A DNA stretch of 64,000 bases from Tautonia rosea (GTDB taxonomy: Bacteria > Planctomycetota > Planctomycetia > Isosphaerales > Isosphaeraceae), in the NCBI RefSeq assembly GCF_012958305.1, contig NZ_JABBYO010000004.1, positions 372,001 to 436,000 of the forward strand. Direction: 5' to 3'. A program made the position numbers and the translations under genes. The notes under the pieces are model-generated. The model was not told the origin of the DNA. It searched no databases and worked only from the letters and a program-made list of their open reading frames with translations. Of the stretch, positions 14,957 through 23,416 are shown piece by piece; position 1 is the first letter of the stretch, and each line of letters opens with the position of its first letter.

Positions 14957-15985
14957 TTACTGCGTCCACCAGTCCGGAAAGGTAAAGGTCCGGAGCTGGC
15001 GAAGCCGAACAGTGGCCTCGGGGTGGGTGTCGAGCCAGACGAGTGATTCGCGCAGAAACAGGTCGCGAACGAGCTCACGGAGTTCCGGATTGCCGATCCT
15101 GGCCTTGATACAGCCCTCGAAGGTTGCCTGGGGATAGCAGATTGAGACCACGCCGACAACGCCGTTGGAGAGTCCGTTCGGAGGCTTGAGGGTCGTGGAG
15201 AGGGTTCGGAGGGCCTCGCGGACGCCGTCCTCGTGGGTTCCTCCCTCGACGGCCCGGCCGTTGTTGATGAAACACCAGAGGGTGTCATCCTTCCAGCTCT
15301 GGTAGGCGAAGACCGCTTCGAGCGTCAGAGGGCCGTCCTCGGACGCGATCCGGATCGGCTGGTGCATGATCTGGTAAGGCGCGGACACGGCGTCGAACAG
15401 GTCGGCGATCCCTCGATCGGAGACGAACTCGTGTCTCGTGCCTCCGGCCGAAACCGTGAAGCGGACCCCGCGATGGAGCGCGCTGTTCCTCCTCGCAAAG
15501 CTTGCGAAGACAGTTGGATCGAGGTCGGTCACCTGGAAAAACTCGGGGTCGGGGGCGAAGCGGAGGGTCGTACGATCTCCTGCGGGCTCGATCGCCTCGA
15601 CGCTGCGAGACTCGCGCGTCCCCTGGCGGAACTCTAGCCGTTCGGCTCGCGACCCACTGCGAACCTCAATGGACAGGTGCGCGGAGAGCGCCGTCAGGAT
15701 CGCACCTTCGAAGTGCCGTCCTGGTTCTCCGGTCGGGACCGCTTCAAACGGTGCGATGCGATCGTCCGGCGCGTCTTCGATTGGCACGACCACGTCGGCC
15801 TCGACGGCGAAGCCATCATCGCCCGCCTCAATTCCGATTCGAGTCGGATGGCGTTCCAGCAGCAGACTCACGGGGCAGACGAGGTAGTGGATGAGGCCGA
15901 AGAGGCCGGCATCACCAACATACATCGAAGGACGCTTCCGGATGGCTTCGATCTGATCCCAGGTCTTCGGGTCGTTGCTTCCCAA
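14957..15985 (-). CDS. Orphan gyrase-B-like protein with lost ATP-binding motifs and no TOPRIM domain
   Basis: A 342-residue protein aligning by eye with the first two domains of GyrB/ParE. IRKRPSMYVGD (15-25) matches the GyrB IRKRPGMYIGD. The region WCFINNGRAVEGGTHEDGVREAL (in parts: FINNGRAVEGGTHEDG, 239-254) matches the transducer-domain NN-EGGTH motif. VVSICYPQATFEGCIKARIGNPE (in parts: ATFEGCIKARIGN, 287-299) matches the FEGQTK-LGN loop with the Lys kept and the Gln replaced. The GHKL N-box (EVVDN-ID) reads CPVSLLLER, the DDGRGIP box reads EADVVVPIE, and the G-rich lid is reduced to GRHFEGAIL. TOPRIM and the C-terminal domain are absent. The start is TTG 15985 with GGGAG 8 bases before it. 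It cannot be a working gyrase subunit; role unknown. Confidence 0.8.
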   Translation of the reverse strand: MGSNDPKTWDQIEAIRKRPSMYVGDAGLFGLIHYLVCPVSLLLERHPTRIGIEAGDDGFAVEADVVVPIEDAPDDRIAPFEAVPTGEPGRHFEGAILTALSAHLSIEVRSGSRAERLEFRQGTRESRSVEAIEPAGDRTTLRFAPDPEFFQVTDLDPTVFASFARRNSALHRGVRFTVSAGGTRHEFVSDRGIADLFDAVSAPYQIMHQPIRIASEDGPLTLEAVFAYQSWKDDTLWCFINNGRAVEGGTHEDGVREALRTLSTTLKPPNGLSNGVVGVVSICYPQATFEGCIKARIGNPELRELVRDLFLRESLVWLDTHPEATVRLRQLRTFTFPDWWTQ

Positions 15986-16117
15986 TGGCCGATCTCCCTC
16001 GTGCTGCCGGGCCGATTCGAGGCACAGTACGGACCATTGTGGCCCGATGCGCCAGTGTCTCCTCGGAATACCAGGCCATCAACGGTGACGGGAATCGAAG
16101 CGAATGCCGACCGCTGC

Positions 16118-17641
16118 TTAACCCGTTGATTGCCAGCGATCGCGCACGCGGCGGAGGGTTTTCTTGAGGAGGAGGCTGGGGGAGGAGTCGTCGAGTTCGT
16201 CGACGGGGGTGACCGTCTCCCAGTCGATCGCGGATCGGACGGCGGCCTTGAGGCTGAAGGGGCGACGGACGAGCGACGGGGTGGACAGATCGACCCGAGA
16301 GGTCGAGCGTTCGAAGGAGAGGCCGTCAAGCTGAAGCGTGCCACGGGGGCGGACCATGGGCAGGCTGGCGACGTGAGCGCCTCGGACAATTTCGAGAGTC
16401 AGGGGGTAGGAGTCGCTCCAGTCCTCGAAGGCGACCTCCACCCGGCCGGCACCTCGGGCCGTGACCGACCACCGGCGTCGGCCTCGCCAGGCCCACCAGT
16501 GCGAGAACTCGGTCAAGGTGGTACGCCAGAGCAGGTCGTAGCGCTCGATTTCCCGGGCCAGGGCGGCGAGGACTTCCGGAAATCGGGCCAGGCGGCGCTC
16601 GGGGTGGCCGTAGACGAAAGCGGGCTCGCCCTGGTCGATCCGGGCGCGGACGACCTCGACGAGGTGGGCGGCGATGCTCGCGCCGTCGTCGCGTCCGGCA
16701 TCGACGAAGAGGCCTTCACAGATGGGATGGATCGGCACTTGCAGGATGTTTGAGAAGCGATCGCCCCGCCATGGGAAGAAGGGAAGATCATCGTAGCCGA
16801 TCGAGAAATCGGACGAGTAGCGGTAGCCGAGCCGCTCGATGGCGTCGTCGAGCCCGGGGTTCCATCGTCCTTCGGGGGCGGCGAAGCCGACGGGATCGAA
16901 CCCGGCGGCGATCAGGCAATCGTGGGCGCGTTCGAGGTTGCGGCGGTTGCTGGCCGGGTCGCGGTAGACGACGTGAAAATGTCCATGAGATTGTGTGTCA
17001 ACGTGTTTGAGGTCGGTGAGCACGGCTTCGTCGAGGCCGTACGCGGCGGTGCTGACGAAGTGAGTGGTGCAGTCGTCGAGCGGTCGGCGGGCCTCGGCGA
17101 AGCGGTGGTAATCGGTCGGAATCGGCTCGTCGAGATCAAGCCGGAGGTTGAAGGCCCCTCGGTAGGGATAGGGGAAGCAAGCAAGGCGAATCCAGAGCCC
17201 GCCGAGTCGCGTGACGTCCTCGCGGAGCCGGGCGAGCAAGGCGCGTCGGATGCTCCCCTTGTCGACCACGGCGACGCGCTCCGTGAGGGATACCCCTGCG
17301 ATCGTCCAGGAGCAAAGCCCGGCTTGAGTGTCGATCAGGGCGGCGAACGGGTCGAACGCCCAGCCGTCGCGGAGTCCGTGAATGTCGATCGCAACCTGAC
17401 CGACGCCGACGGGGACGCCGAGGGACGACTCCTCGGACTGGCTGTCGAACAGGACGAACCGACCGCGATGCAGGATGATCGGGTGCGGTTCACTGATCGT
17501 TTCAAAGGGAATGCCTTCCTGGCGGAGGATTAACTCCAGGCCTGGAGGGGTTTTCCACAGCAAGAGCGGCAGGAGTGGCGGGCCGGTGGCGGCTGCCGTG
17601 GCCATCTCCGAGAGTGACACGGATGCAAGGCTCATGATCAT
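16118..17641 (-). CDS. Polysaccharide deacetylase-like protein
   Basis: A 507-residue protein with a NodB-like middle: NLRLDLDEPIPTDY supplies the Asp pair; KHVDTQSHGHFHVVY (about residues 210-222) supplies the zinc histidines; GFAAPEGRWNPGLDDAIERLGY (in parts: GFAAPEGRWNPGLDDAI) corresponds to the catalytic-Arg region, followed by YSSDFSIGYDDLPFF and VPIHPICEG. Such proteins remove N-acetyl groups from glycans. The N-terminal ~170 and C-terminal ~130 residues are not recognised; the latter look beta-rich. No clear signal peptide, so it may act on a cytoplasmic lipid-linked precursor. ATG 17641 follows AAGGGAG and overlaps the methyltransferase stop as ATGA, indicating coupled translation. 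Confidence 0.8.
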   Translation of the reverse strand: MIMSLASVSLSEMATAAATGPPLLPLLLWKTPPGLELILRQEGIPFETISEPHPIILHRGRFVLFDSQSEESSLGVPVGVGQVAIDIHGLRDGWAFDPFAALIDTQAGLCSWTIAGVSLTERVAVVDKGSIRRALLARLREDVTRLGGLWIRLACFPYPYRGAFNLRLDLDEPIPTDYHRFAEARRPLDDCTTHFVSTAAYGLDEAVLTDLKHVDTQSHGHFHVVYRDPASNRRNLERAHDCLIAAGFDPVGFAAPEGRWNPGLDDAIERLGYRYSSDFSIGYDDLPFFPWRGDRFSNILQVPIHPICEGLFVDAGRDDGASIAAHLVEVVRARIDQGEPAFVYGHPERRLARFPEVLAALAREIERYDLLWRTTLTEFSHWWAWRGRRRWSVTARGAGRVEVAFEDWSDSYPLTLEIVRGAHVASLPMVRPRGTLQLDGLSFERSTSRVDLSTPSLVRRPFSLKAAVRSAIDWETVTPVDELDDSSPSLLLKKTLRRVRDRWQSTG

Positions 17642-18369
17642 GGCCCGCTCCCTTCCTGCGGTCGAGTGGCCGACCAGACGACGAACCGCCGGGTCATCGG
17701 AACGCTTCGGAAGGCAACGCATCGACGCTCAAGCGGATCAAGGAGCGACTCGGACTGGATGTTGGTGAACCCGGCGTGTCGGAGCCATCGCCGTATCTGA
17801 CCAGGCCAGAACCAGCGCTCTCGGACATTCGATCCTGAGGGGTACATCCACCGTCCGCGTCGTTCGTCGATCCGCTTGACCAGGATGGCGGGTAGCCAGG
17901 GGCGGACCGGGTCGAGTGAGGCGGCGTTTTTGTCGACGATCACGATCCGGCCGCCTGGGAGAAGCACCCGAGCGGCTTCGCGGAATGTCTCCATGAGGCG
18001 ATGAGATTCGATATGTTCGAGCACTTCGACGAAGATCACTGCATCGACGGAAGCCTGACACAAGGGCAGGCGTCTGGCCGATGCGCGGGCGACCGGTAGC
18101 CCACGGAGGTGGGCGGCCCGAAGCATGCCGACCGAGGGGTCGATGCCAAGAACCCGGGCACCCTGTTCGATCAACCGGGCCGCGAATCGGCCTTTGCCGC
18201 AGCCGGCGTCGAGTACAAGGCGATCTTCGAGCGGCCCGAGGTGGCGGAGGATGGCGTCGAGCCGAACATCATCGGCGGCGACTTCGTCCTTGAAGCGGGC
18301 CTCCAGGGCGTCGAAACGGCAGGCAACCTCGGCTTCGAACCGGGGGAAGGTTCGGGGGGCTATCGTCAC
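17638..18369 (-). CDS. SAM-dependent methyltransferase, class I
   Basis: A 243-residue methyltransferase. LVLDAGCGKGRFAARLIEQG (motif I, about 51-70) binds S-adenosylmethionine, VLGIDPS gives the acidic residue of motif II, and VDAVIFVEVLEHIESH and LLPGGRIVIVDKN are the later motifs of the UbiE/type 11 group. The target is unknown, probably a sugar or lipid intermediate of the surrounding cluster. The start is GTG 18369, which overlaps the stop of the upstream GT2 gene as GTGA; the longer frame from 18456 would run into that gene. Confidence 0.88.
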   Translation of the reverse strand: MTIAPRTFPRFEAEVACRFDALEARFKDEVAADDVRLDAILRHLGPLEDRLVLDAGCGKGRFAARLIEQGARVLGIDPSVGMLRAAHLRGLPVARASARRLPLCQASVDAVIFVEVLEHIESHRLMETFREAARVLLPGGRIVIVDKNAASLDPVRPWLPAILVKRIDERRGRWMYPSGSNVRERWFWPGQIRRWLRHAGFTNIQSESLLDPLERRCVAFRSVPMTRRFVVWSATRPQEGSGP

Positions 18370-19148
18370 GCCGCCCTCCCCTGGGCTTCGGCCCGGAGAA
18401 CGAGTTCGCGGTGTTTCCAGTGTCGGACAGCGACCGAGACGCCCGAGAGGGCGCAAAAGACCAGGCCCTCGGCACCGTCTCGGTAGCCCCGCTTTCCGAC
18501 GTAGAGCTTGGCGAAGGTCCAGAAGGGGCGGACGGTCCAGTCAAAGGTGCGAACAGGCCGACCCCGTCGGACAAATTCGATCGCCTCCAGAGACGTGTAC
18601 GTGTTCAGTTTGGAGAGGAAAACATTCATGGTGGGAATGGTGCGGTGCAGGAGCGGTTGCGAGAGGGTGCCGTACGAACCGCGGAGGGAGACGGTCTCGT
18701 GCACGGTGCCGAACCACCAGCCCCGGCCCCGACGAAAGAGGCGCAAGGGGCGGTCGTCCTGAGTGCCGGAGTAGGAAAACGGACGCCCGAGGATTTCGCT
18801 GCGAATCGGCACGCGGTAGCCGTTGTGAGGGGCTTTCTGATCGGCCACGACGCCACGAATCTCGGCGGCAAGGGCCGGGGTGGCGCGTTCGTCGGCGTCG
18901 ATGGCGAAGACCCAGTCCCCGTTGGCGGCGTCGAGGGCTGCGTTACGCTGCGAGGCGAAGTCGTCGAACGGGCGAACGATGACGCGATCGGCCCGCTGCC
19001 GGGCGATGGAGAGGGTTTCGTCGCGGCTGGCGGCGTCGACGACCACCACGACCTCGTCGGCCCAGCCGAGCGAGGCGAGGCAGCCGGGCAGGTTCCGGGC
19101 TTCGTCTCGGGCGATGATCAGGGCCGAGATGCGCGATCGCTTCGCCAT
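18366..19148 (-). CDS. Family 2 glycosyltransferase, WaaE/lipopolysaccharide-core type
   Basis: A 260-residue inverting GT-A enzyme. ISALIIARDEARNLPGCLASL and WADEVVVVVDAASRDET form the nucleotide-binding start; WVFAIDADERATPAL carries the DAD metal motif; FSYSGTQDDRPLRLFRRG and HETVSLRG are typical of the WaaE/KdtX-like branch that adds glucose or similar sugars to lipopolysaccharide inner core. The C-terminal region has one weakly hydrophobic stretch. ATG 19148 (MAKRSRI) is chosen because the upstream open frame has unlikely composition. It overlaps the upstream phosphotransferase gene by 31 bases. Confidence 0.9.
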   Translation of the reverse strand: MAKRSRISALIIARDEARNLPGCLASLGWADEVVVVVDAASRDETLSIARQRADRVIVRPFDDFASQRNAALDAANGDWVFAIDADERATPALAAEIRGVVADQKAPHNGYRVPIRSEILGRPFSYSGTQDDRPLRLFRRGRGWWFGTVHETVSLRGSYGTLSQPLLHRTIPTMNVFLSKLNTYTSLEAIEFVRRGRPVRTFDWTVRPFWTFAKLYVGKRGYRDGAEGLVFCALSGVSVAVRHWKHRELVLRAEAQGRAA

Positions 19149-20212
19149 GTCGGTCCTACCTTTCGAATGGCGCCGGCAAGGGCGCGGGTGGGAAAATAGG
19201 CGGCATACGCGGCTAACGCCCATTCCAGGTGCCCGACCGCAGCGGCAACGATCCAGAGGTGCCAGCGAATGTCGGCATGGCCGAGCTTGCGGCCCCACCA
19301 GGTCGGGCTGAGCGGCTGAGGCTGGGCATCGAGCGGTTCCTGGGGTGTTGCCGGCGAGCGGTCGCGTGGGCCGACGGCGCGGTTCCATTCGTCGTTACTG
19401 AGTGTGAACAGATATTTCCCCATGGCGAAGACCATGCCGACCCCGAGCCAACCGGCCCAACCGGTCCGGGAGAAAGCGGCAAAGGCGATGGCAGCATGGA
19501 GGATCATTTCGCCGCTTTCGTCGAGCGTGGTATCGAGCCATCGGCCGAGGGGGGAAGCCGTCCCCTGGCGTCGGGCGAGGCGGCCGTCGGCACCATCGAG
19601 GACGAGGGCAATGGCCAGGGCCCCGGCCGTGGACCATCGGAGCCAAGGGTCAAGCGATCCCCAGGCGACCATCGCGGCGGCGGTGATCATAAACAGGAAC
19701 GATCCGACCGTGAGTGCGTGGGGTCGGATTCGAGTCGGCGTCAACAACCGGACAAGGACTCCGGCCAGGCCGACCGACCAGAAGCGGCCGATCGGTTGAT
19801 AGCAGCGGCGTCGGACCAACTCAGCCTCGGCCCCGGCCAGACCATGCGGTGAGTCGAGGCGCCAGACCACCGCCGACTCGGCATCCTTGCCGCGCTTCGC
19901 CACACGACGCAGACGAAAGGGATCATAAAGCCGGTCGGTTCGGAGAATTACCGCCCCTTCCGGAGGGGGGCCGGTGGCGAAGGTAATGCCGGTGTTTCGA
20001 GGGACCGCCTGGCCGAGGAGTCCGCGGAGCGTCTCGTGTTCCTCAAGACGAGCATGGACGGTGAGCGTGGGATGGGCTGCGACCCCCGAGGCCAGATCGA
20101 CCAGGTGGGCGATCACCGGCCGGCCGAGCAAGGGGACGCCAGCCATCGGCCCCTCTGGCCCTCGGGGGCGGGCGTCGATGATCAGCGGTGGCAAGGGCCG
20201 AGATCGTGGCAT
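19118..20212 (-). CDS. CDP-alcohol phosphotransferase with a degenerate nucleotidyltransferase-like N-terminus
   Basis: Membrane enzyme of 364 residues joining a CDP-activated alcohol (such as CDP-diacylglycerol or CDP-inositol) to a second alcohol. The signature D-x2-DG-x2-AR-x8-G-x3-D-x3-D is complete: LDGADGRLARRQ followed by G223, D227 and D231, with all four metal Asp present. Five to six hydrophobic segments follow from residue ~145. Residues 1-110 start PLIIDARPRGPEGPMAGVPLLGRPVIAH, quoted in parts (GPMAGVPLLGRPVIAH), recalling nucleotidyltransferases of fused inositol-phosphate cytidylyltransferase enzymes, but the GxGTR loop is missing. ATG 20212 has GGAGG 6 bases upstream. It probably makes a phospholipid head group or lipid carrier for the cluster. 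Confidence 0.85.
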   Translation of the reverse strand: MPRSRPLPPLIIDARPRGPEGPMAGVPLLGRPVIAHLVDLASGVAAHPTLTVHARLEEHETLRGLLGQAVPRNTGITFATGPPPEGAVILRTDRLYDPFRLRRVAKRGKDAESAVVWRLDSPHGLAGAEAELVRRRCYQPIGRFWSVGLAGVLVRLLTPTRIRPHALTVGSFLFMITAAAMVAWGSLDPWLRWSTAGALAIALVLDGADGRLARRQGTASPLGRWLDTTLDESGEMILHAAIAFAAFSRTGWAGWLGVGMVFAMGKYLFTLSNDEWNRAVGPRDRSPATPQEPLDAQPQPLSPTWWGRKLGHADIRWHLWIVAAAVGHLEWALAAYAAYFPTRALAGAIRKVGPTWRSDRASRP

Positions 20213-20278
20213 CGGGCGCCTCCATGCGCCGGCGGGTCGAGCGGGTCGGTCGATGGCTGGTGGAAGCGGTCGTCCGTG

Positions 20279-21334
20279 TCAGGTCTGCCGACCTTGAAGC
20301 AAGACGCCGAGGCCGACGAACCGGTGAGCCTTCTCAGGGGAGGACCGAGGATGGTCTTGTCCTACCGTCCGGCGCGGACGAGGAGTTTCCCACTGGAATT
20401 CCTTGAAGAATGCATTCTGCCACGTCATCCAGTCAGGATGCCCGGTCTGGACGCGGCGACGCGAGGCCATTGCCTCACGGAGCTTGCCAAGAGCCTCTCG
20501 AAAGGCTTTGAGGAAGTCGAACCGGCCCAGGGCGATCGCGGCGATCAACCGGACGGCGAGCCAGCAGAGATGTGTGAACAGGCGTCGGCCGCGGAGATTT
20601 TTCCAGCAGAAGAGCAAGGTATTGCGGATCGCCAGGCGATCACAGCCGGCCGAACCGAAGGCAGGTCCGAAGGACCCAAAACCACGGTGGTAGGCAGTCG
20701 ACTCGGGAACATAATACCCCTTCCAGCCGAGCATCCAGCCCTGGAAGCCGAGATCCAGATCTTCGATCCGGCCGGGGAAGTACAGCTCGTCGTAACCGCC
20801 GAGGGCGAGGAACTTCACGCGATCGACGGCCAGGATCGGCCCGGCGCCAGCGGTCAGGCTGGGGGTGTCGATGTGGGCATCGAAGCCAGGCACGCGGCAG
20901 CAGCCCTGGACCATGCCAAAGCGCATTCGAACGCGAGTGCGCATGCCCTCGTAGGTCTGGCCGTCGAAGGTCCAGCAGCGGGGGGCGGCGAACAGAGCGT
21001 CGGGGTGACGGCGAACGGCATCGACCAGGGGAGCGATGGCATTGGGGTCGAGCTTCACATCGTTATTGAGCAGCAAGATCACGTCTTCATCGCGGCGAGC
21101 AAGAACACGATTGAATGACGCGAGCCCGCGGTTGGGTTCGTGCTCGATACGGACCGAAGGCCAGTGATCGTGGAGGAAGGAGACCGACTTGTCGGTGGAG
21201 GCGTTATCGATCACCTCAACAGAACAGGGCATGGGGGCACGCTTCGCGGCGTCGAGAATCGACGGCAAACATTCGGCCAGCAGGTCTCGGCCGTTGTAGT
21301 TGAGAACCAGGATGCAGGTGCGATCGGTGCCCAC
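20279..21334 (-). CDS. Family 2 glycosyltransferase, rhamnosyltransferase-like
   Basis: A 351-residue GT-A enzyme: CILVLNYNGRDLLAECLPS, VEVIDNASTDKSV, LLLNNDVKLDP as the metal motif, and GRIEDLDLGFQGWMLGWKGYYVPES (in parts: GRIEDLDLGFQGWMLG) with the ED catalytic base. This pattern is usual for the rfbF/WcaA-like rhamnosyl or related transferases. The C-terminal part has a hydrophobic region (LCWLAVRLIAAIALG) that may lie on the membrane. GTG 21334 follows GAAGGAA; the frame further upstream to 21457 has no site. It seems to be the first gene of the minus-strand cluster, 66 bases ahead of the CDP-alcohol enzyme. Confidence 0.9.
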   Translation of the reverse strand: MGTDRTCILVLNYNGRDLLAECLPSILDAAKRAPMPCSVEVIDNASTDKSVSFLHDHWPSVRIEHEPNRGLASFNRVLARRDEDVILLLNNDVKLDPNAIAPLVDAVRRHPDALFAAPRCWTFDGQTYEGMRTRVRMRFGMVQGCCRVPGFDAHIDTPSLTAGAGPILAVDRVKFLALGGYDELYFPGRIEDLDLGFQGWMLGWKGYYVPESTAYHRGFGSFGPAFGSAGCDRLAIRNTLLFCWKNLRGRRLFTHLCWLAVRLIAAIALGRFDFLKAFREALGKLREAMASRRRVQTGHPDWMTWQNAFFKEFQWETPRPRRTVGQDHPRSSPEKAHRFVGLGVLLQGRQT

Positions 21335-21666
21335 GGGTTCCTTCCCTCGGATTGATGCCTGTAGCTCAGGCGGGCGTACCATAAGCCGAGCGGTCAAGGG
21401 GGTCAAGGCCGCTCGCGGACCAGAAGGAGCAGGACGAGCTGAATCTGGACTTGCCAAGCAGGGAGGCTCGTCGTACTGTCCCGGCTTCCCGTCCCCGCAT
21501 CACCAGATCGCACATCCGTTCGACGAGTTCTCGTGTGTTCGGTGGGCGCCTTGAAGTCGTTGTCTTGAGTCTCGGCGAGCCTTTGAGACACGGGTGATGG
21601 CTCCATCCGGATTCGGTGGCTCGAATCGACCGTTATCCCGGTCGTCGAGCGTGGAGGAGGGTGTCG

Positions 21667-23217
21667 ATGAATCGCCTGGTCGGCCTGTGGATTCTTGCGG
21701 GGGCCTTGATCGGTTGCAGTCAGAACCGGGAAGGGCTTCGTCCGACCGAGGGCTTGCCTCCTGCCGCCTTACCTCCGGGCTTGCCACCGATTCAGGAGCG
21801 GGTCAACGCCGGCCCCGATCCGTTTCCGCCGCGTATGCTCGATGGCGCTTCGATGGGAGAGCCGGCGGCGGAGACATTGGAACGGGTCATTGAGCACCCG
21901 ACGGTTGCGGAAGCCCCCGTCCGGCTTGCTTCAACGCCGGCAGAAGGGGCCTCGGCGCATGACGATCCGGCGTCGGTTCCCGCCGATCTGCCGGAGTTGC
22001 CTGCCGAGATGCCGGACGTCCTGGCATCGGCCGATCAGGAGAAGCGGGACGGGCAGAGTCCTGTTCAGGAATCGCTTGCGATCCCTCCGCTTCCTTCTTC
22101 TCCGGACGCGGCTCGGGTCGATCCGCAGGTCATGCGAGCCTCGGCCGAGGTTGAGGTTGCGACGGATCAGTCGGACGCTCGGATGGGATTCAGGACCGAC
22201 CCGAATGCGACAGGGGAGGAGCGAGAGGTCGAGCTACCCATCGGCGAGCCGGTTGGTGAATGGGCGGCTCGGGTCGAGAGTGACATCATTACGTGGAACG
22301 AGTTGCAGTCGGAGGTCGCCCGACGATTCCGGGAACTCGACCCCCAGATGCAAATGGCCCCCGGAGTCCGGGAATCGTTGGCGGCCAACGTGCTTGATCA
22401 CCTGATCGACCGATCACTCGTCATTCAGCGGGCCAGGCGGAACGAGTTGAAGGACGCGAAACGATGGGAGTTGATCAACAAGTTTGCCGTCGAGTTGTTC
22501 GAGAAAGAACGGCTTCCCGCCCTGTTGAAGAAATACAACGTGGAAGACCGCTACGCATTGGAGCGGGTCCTCTCGGAACGGAATGAATCGTTCGAAGAAA
22601 TCCTCGACTCGTTCAAGCTGGAAACGATTTATCAGCAGTTTCTGATGATGAATGTCGCCTCGAAGGTGCACGTCGATCTGCCGGAGATGCGGGCGTATTA
22701 CTTCGAGCATCGGGACAAGGAGCGATTCCAACAAGGTTCGCAACTGACATGGCGTGAGATCCACGTGCGTTTTGCCAATCATCCGAGTCGGGACGCGGCC
22801 CGAGCGAAAATGGACGAGGCGATAGCCCGGATCGCGAAGGGGGCACCGTTCGAGGAGATTGCCCGGTCGATGGGAGAGGGGCCAAATGTCGACACCGGCG
22901 GTCTCTGGACCACGGCGCCGGGAAGTTATGCGGTTGCCTCGGTGAACGCGGCCCTCGGGAAATTAAAGCCGGGTCAGATCAGCACGGTCCTTGAAGGCCC
23001 GAACGGGTTCCATCTGGTTCGGCTCGAAACGGTTCGCCCGGCCGGTCGGAAGCGGTTCGAGGAGGTGCAGGATGAGATCCGCGATCTCCTGAAATCACGC
23101 AAGCAAACCGAGCTGGTCGATGCGTATCTGAAAGACCTGTACCGCGGAGCCGTGGTCACGACCGTCTTCCGAGAATACGTGCCGAGGCATCTCAGAACGG
23201 ATGAGTCCGGGGGCTGA
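21667..23217 (+). CDS. PpiC/SurA-type peptidyl-prolyl isomerase lipoprotein
   Basis: Envelope foldase of 516 residues. The signal peptide MNRLVGLWILAGALIGC ends in a lipobox with Cys17, so the mature protein should be lipid-anchored. Residues ~20-190 are Pro/Glu-rich linker. A SurA-like N-domain follows (ITWNELQSEVARRFREL; NVLDHLIDRSLVIQRARRNE). The parvulin domain is in the C-terminal third: LTWREIHVRFANHPSRDAARAKMD in parts, GGLWTTAPGSYAVASVNAAL, LKPGQISTVLEGPNGFHLVRLE. ATG 21667 has GGAGG upstream. It is divergent from the glycan cluster and likely helps outer-membrane or secreted proteins fold. Confidence 0.9.
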   Translation: MNRLVGLWILAGALIGCSQNREGLRPTEGLPPAALPPGLPPIQERVNAGPDPFPPRMLDGASMGEPAAETLERVIEHPTVAEAPVRLASTPAEGASAHDDPASVPADLPELPAEMPDVLASADQEKRDGQSPVQESLAIPPLPSSPDAARVDPQVMRASAEVEVATDQSDARMGFRTDPNATGEEREVELPIGEPVGEWAARVESDIITWNELQSEVARRFRELDPQMQMAPGVRESLAANVLDHLIDRSLVIQRARRNELKDAKRWELINKFAVELFEKERLPALLKKYNVEDRYALERVLSERNESFEEILDSFKLETIYQQFLMMNVASKVHVDLPEMRAYYFEHRDKERFQQGSQLTWREIHVRFANHPSRDAARAKMDEAIARIAKGAPFEEIARSMGEGPNVDTGGLWTTAPGSYAVASVNAALGKLKPGQISTVLEGPNGFHLVRLETVRPAGRKRFEEVQDEIRDLLKSRKQTELVDAYLKDLYRGAVVTTVFREYVPRHLRTDESGG

Positions 23218-23416
23218 GCCGTTACCTCGCCTTGACGGTCTGATTGTGTACCGGCCCGGTCCCTCAGGGTCTGGATTGACCAAACGAGGGTGTTCGGCGC
23301 GTTGCCGATCGGCAGTCGGGGGGATAGCATGAATCGACCTTGAAGACGGGTCGAGTCGTCGCGCCGGATGGCCCGGAGCGTGAAATCGGCCCGGGGCTTG
23401 CGGCGTCGAGAGCAAC

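Noticed and set aside
14957-15985. Functional DNA gyrase subunit B
   Set aside because: The N-box, Gly-rich ATP motifs and the whole TOPRIM and C-terminal regions are missing.
18370-18456. N-terminal extension of the methyltransferase
   Set aside because: The extension would overlap the GT2 gene and has no motif; GTG 18369 gives the usual GTGA overlap.
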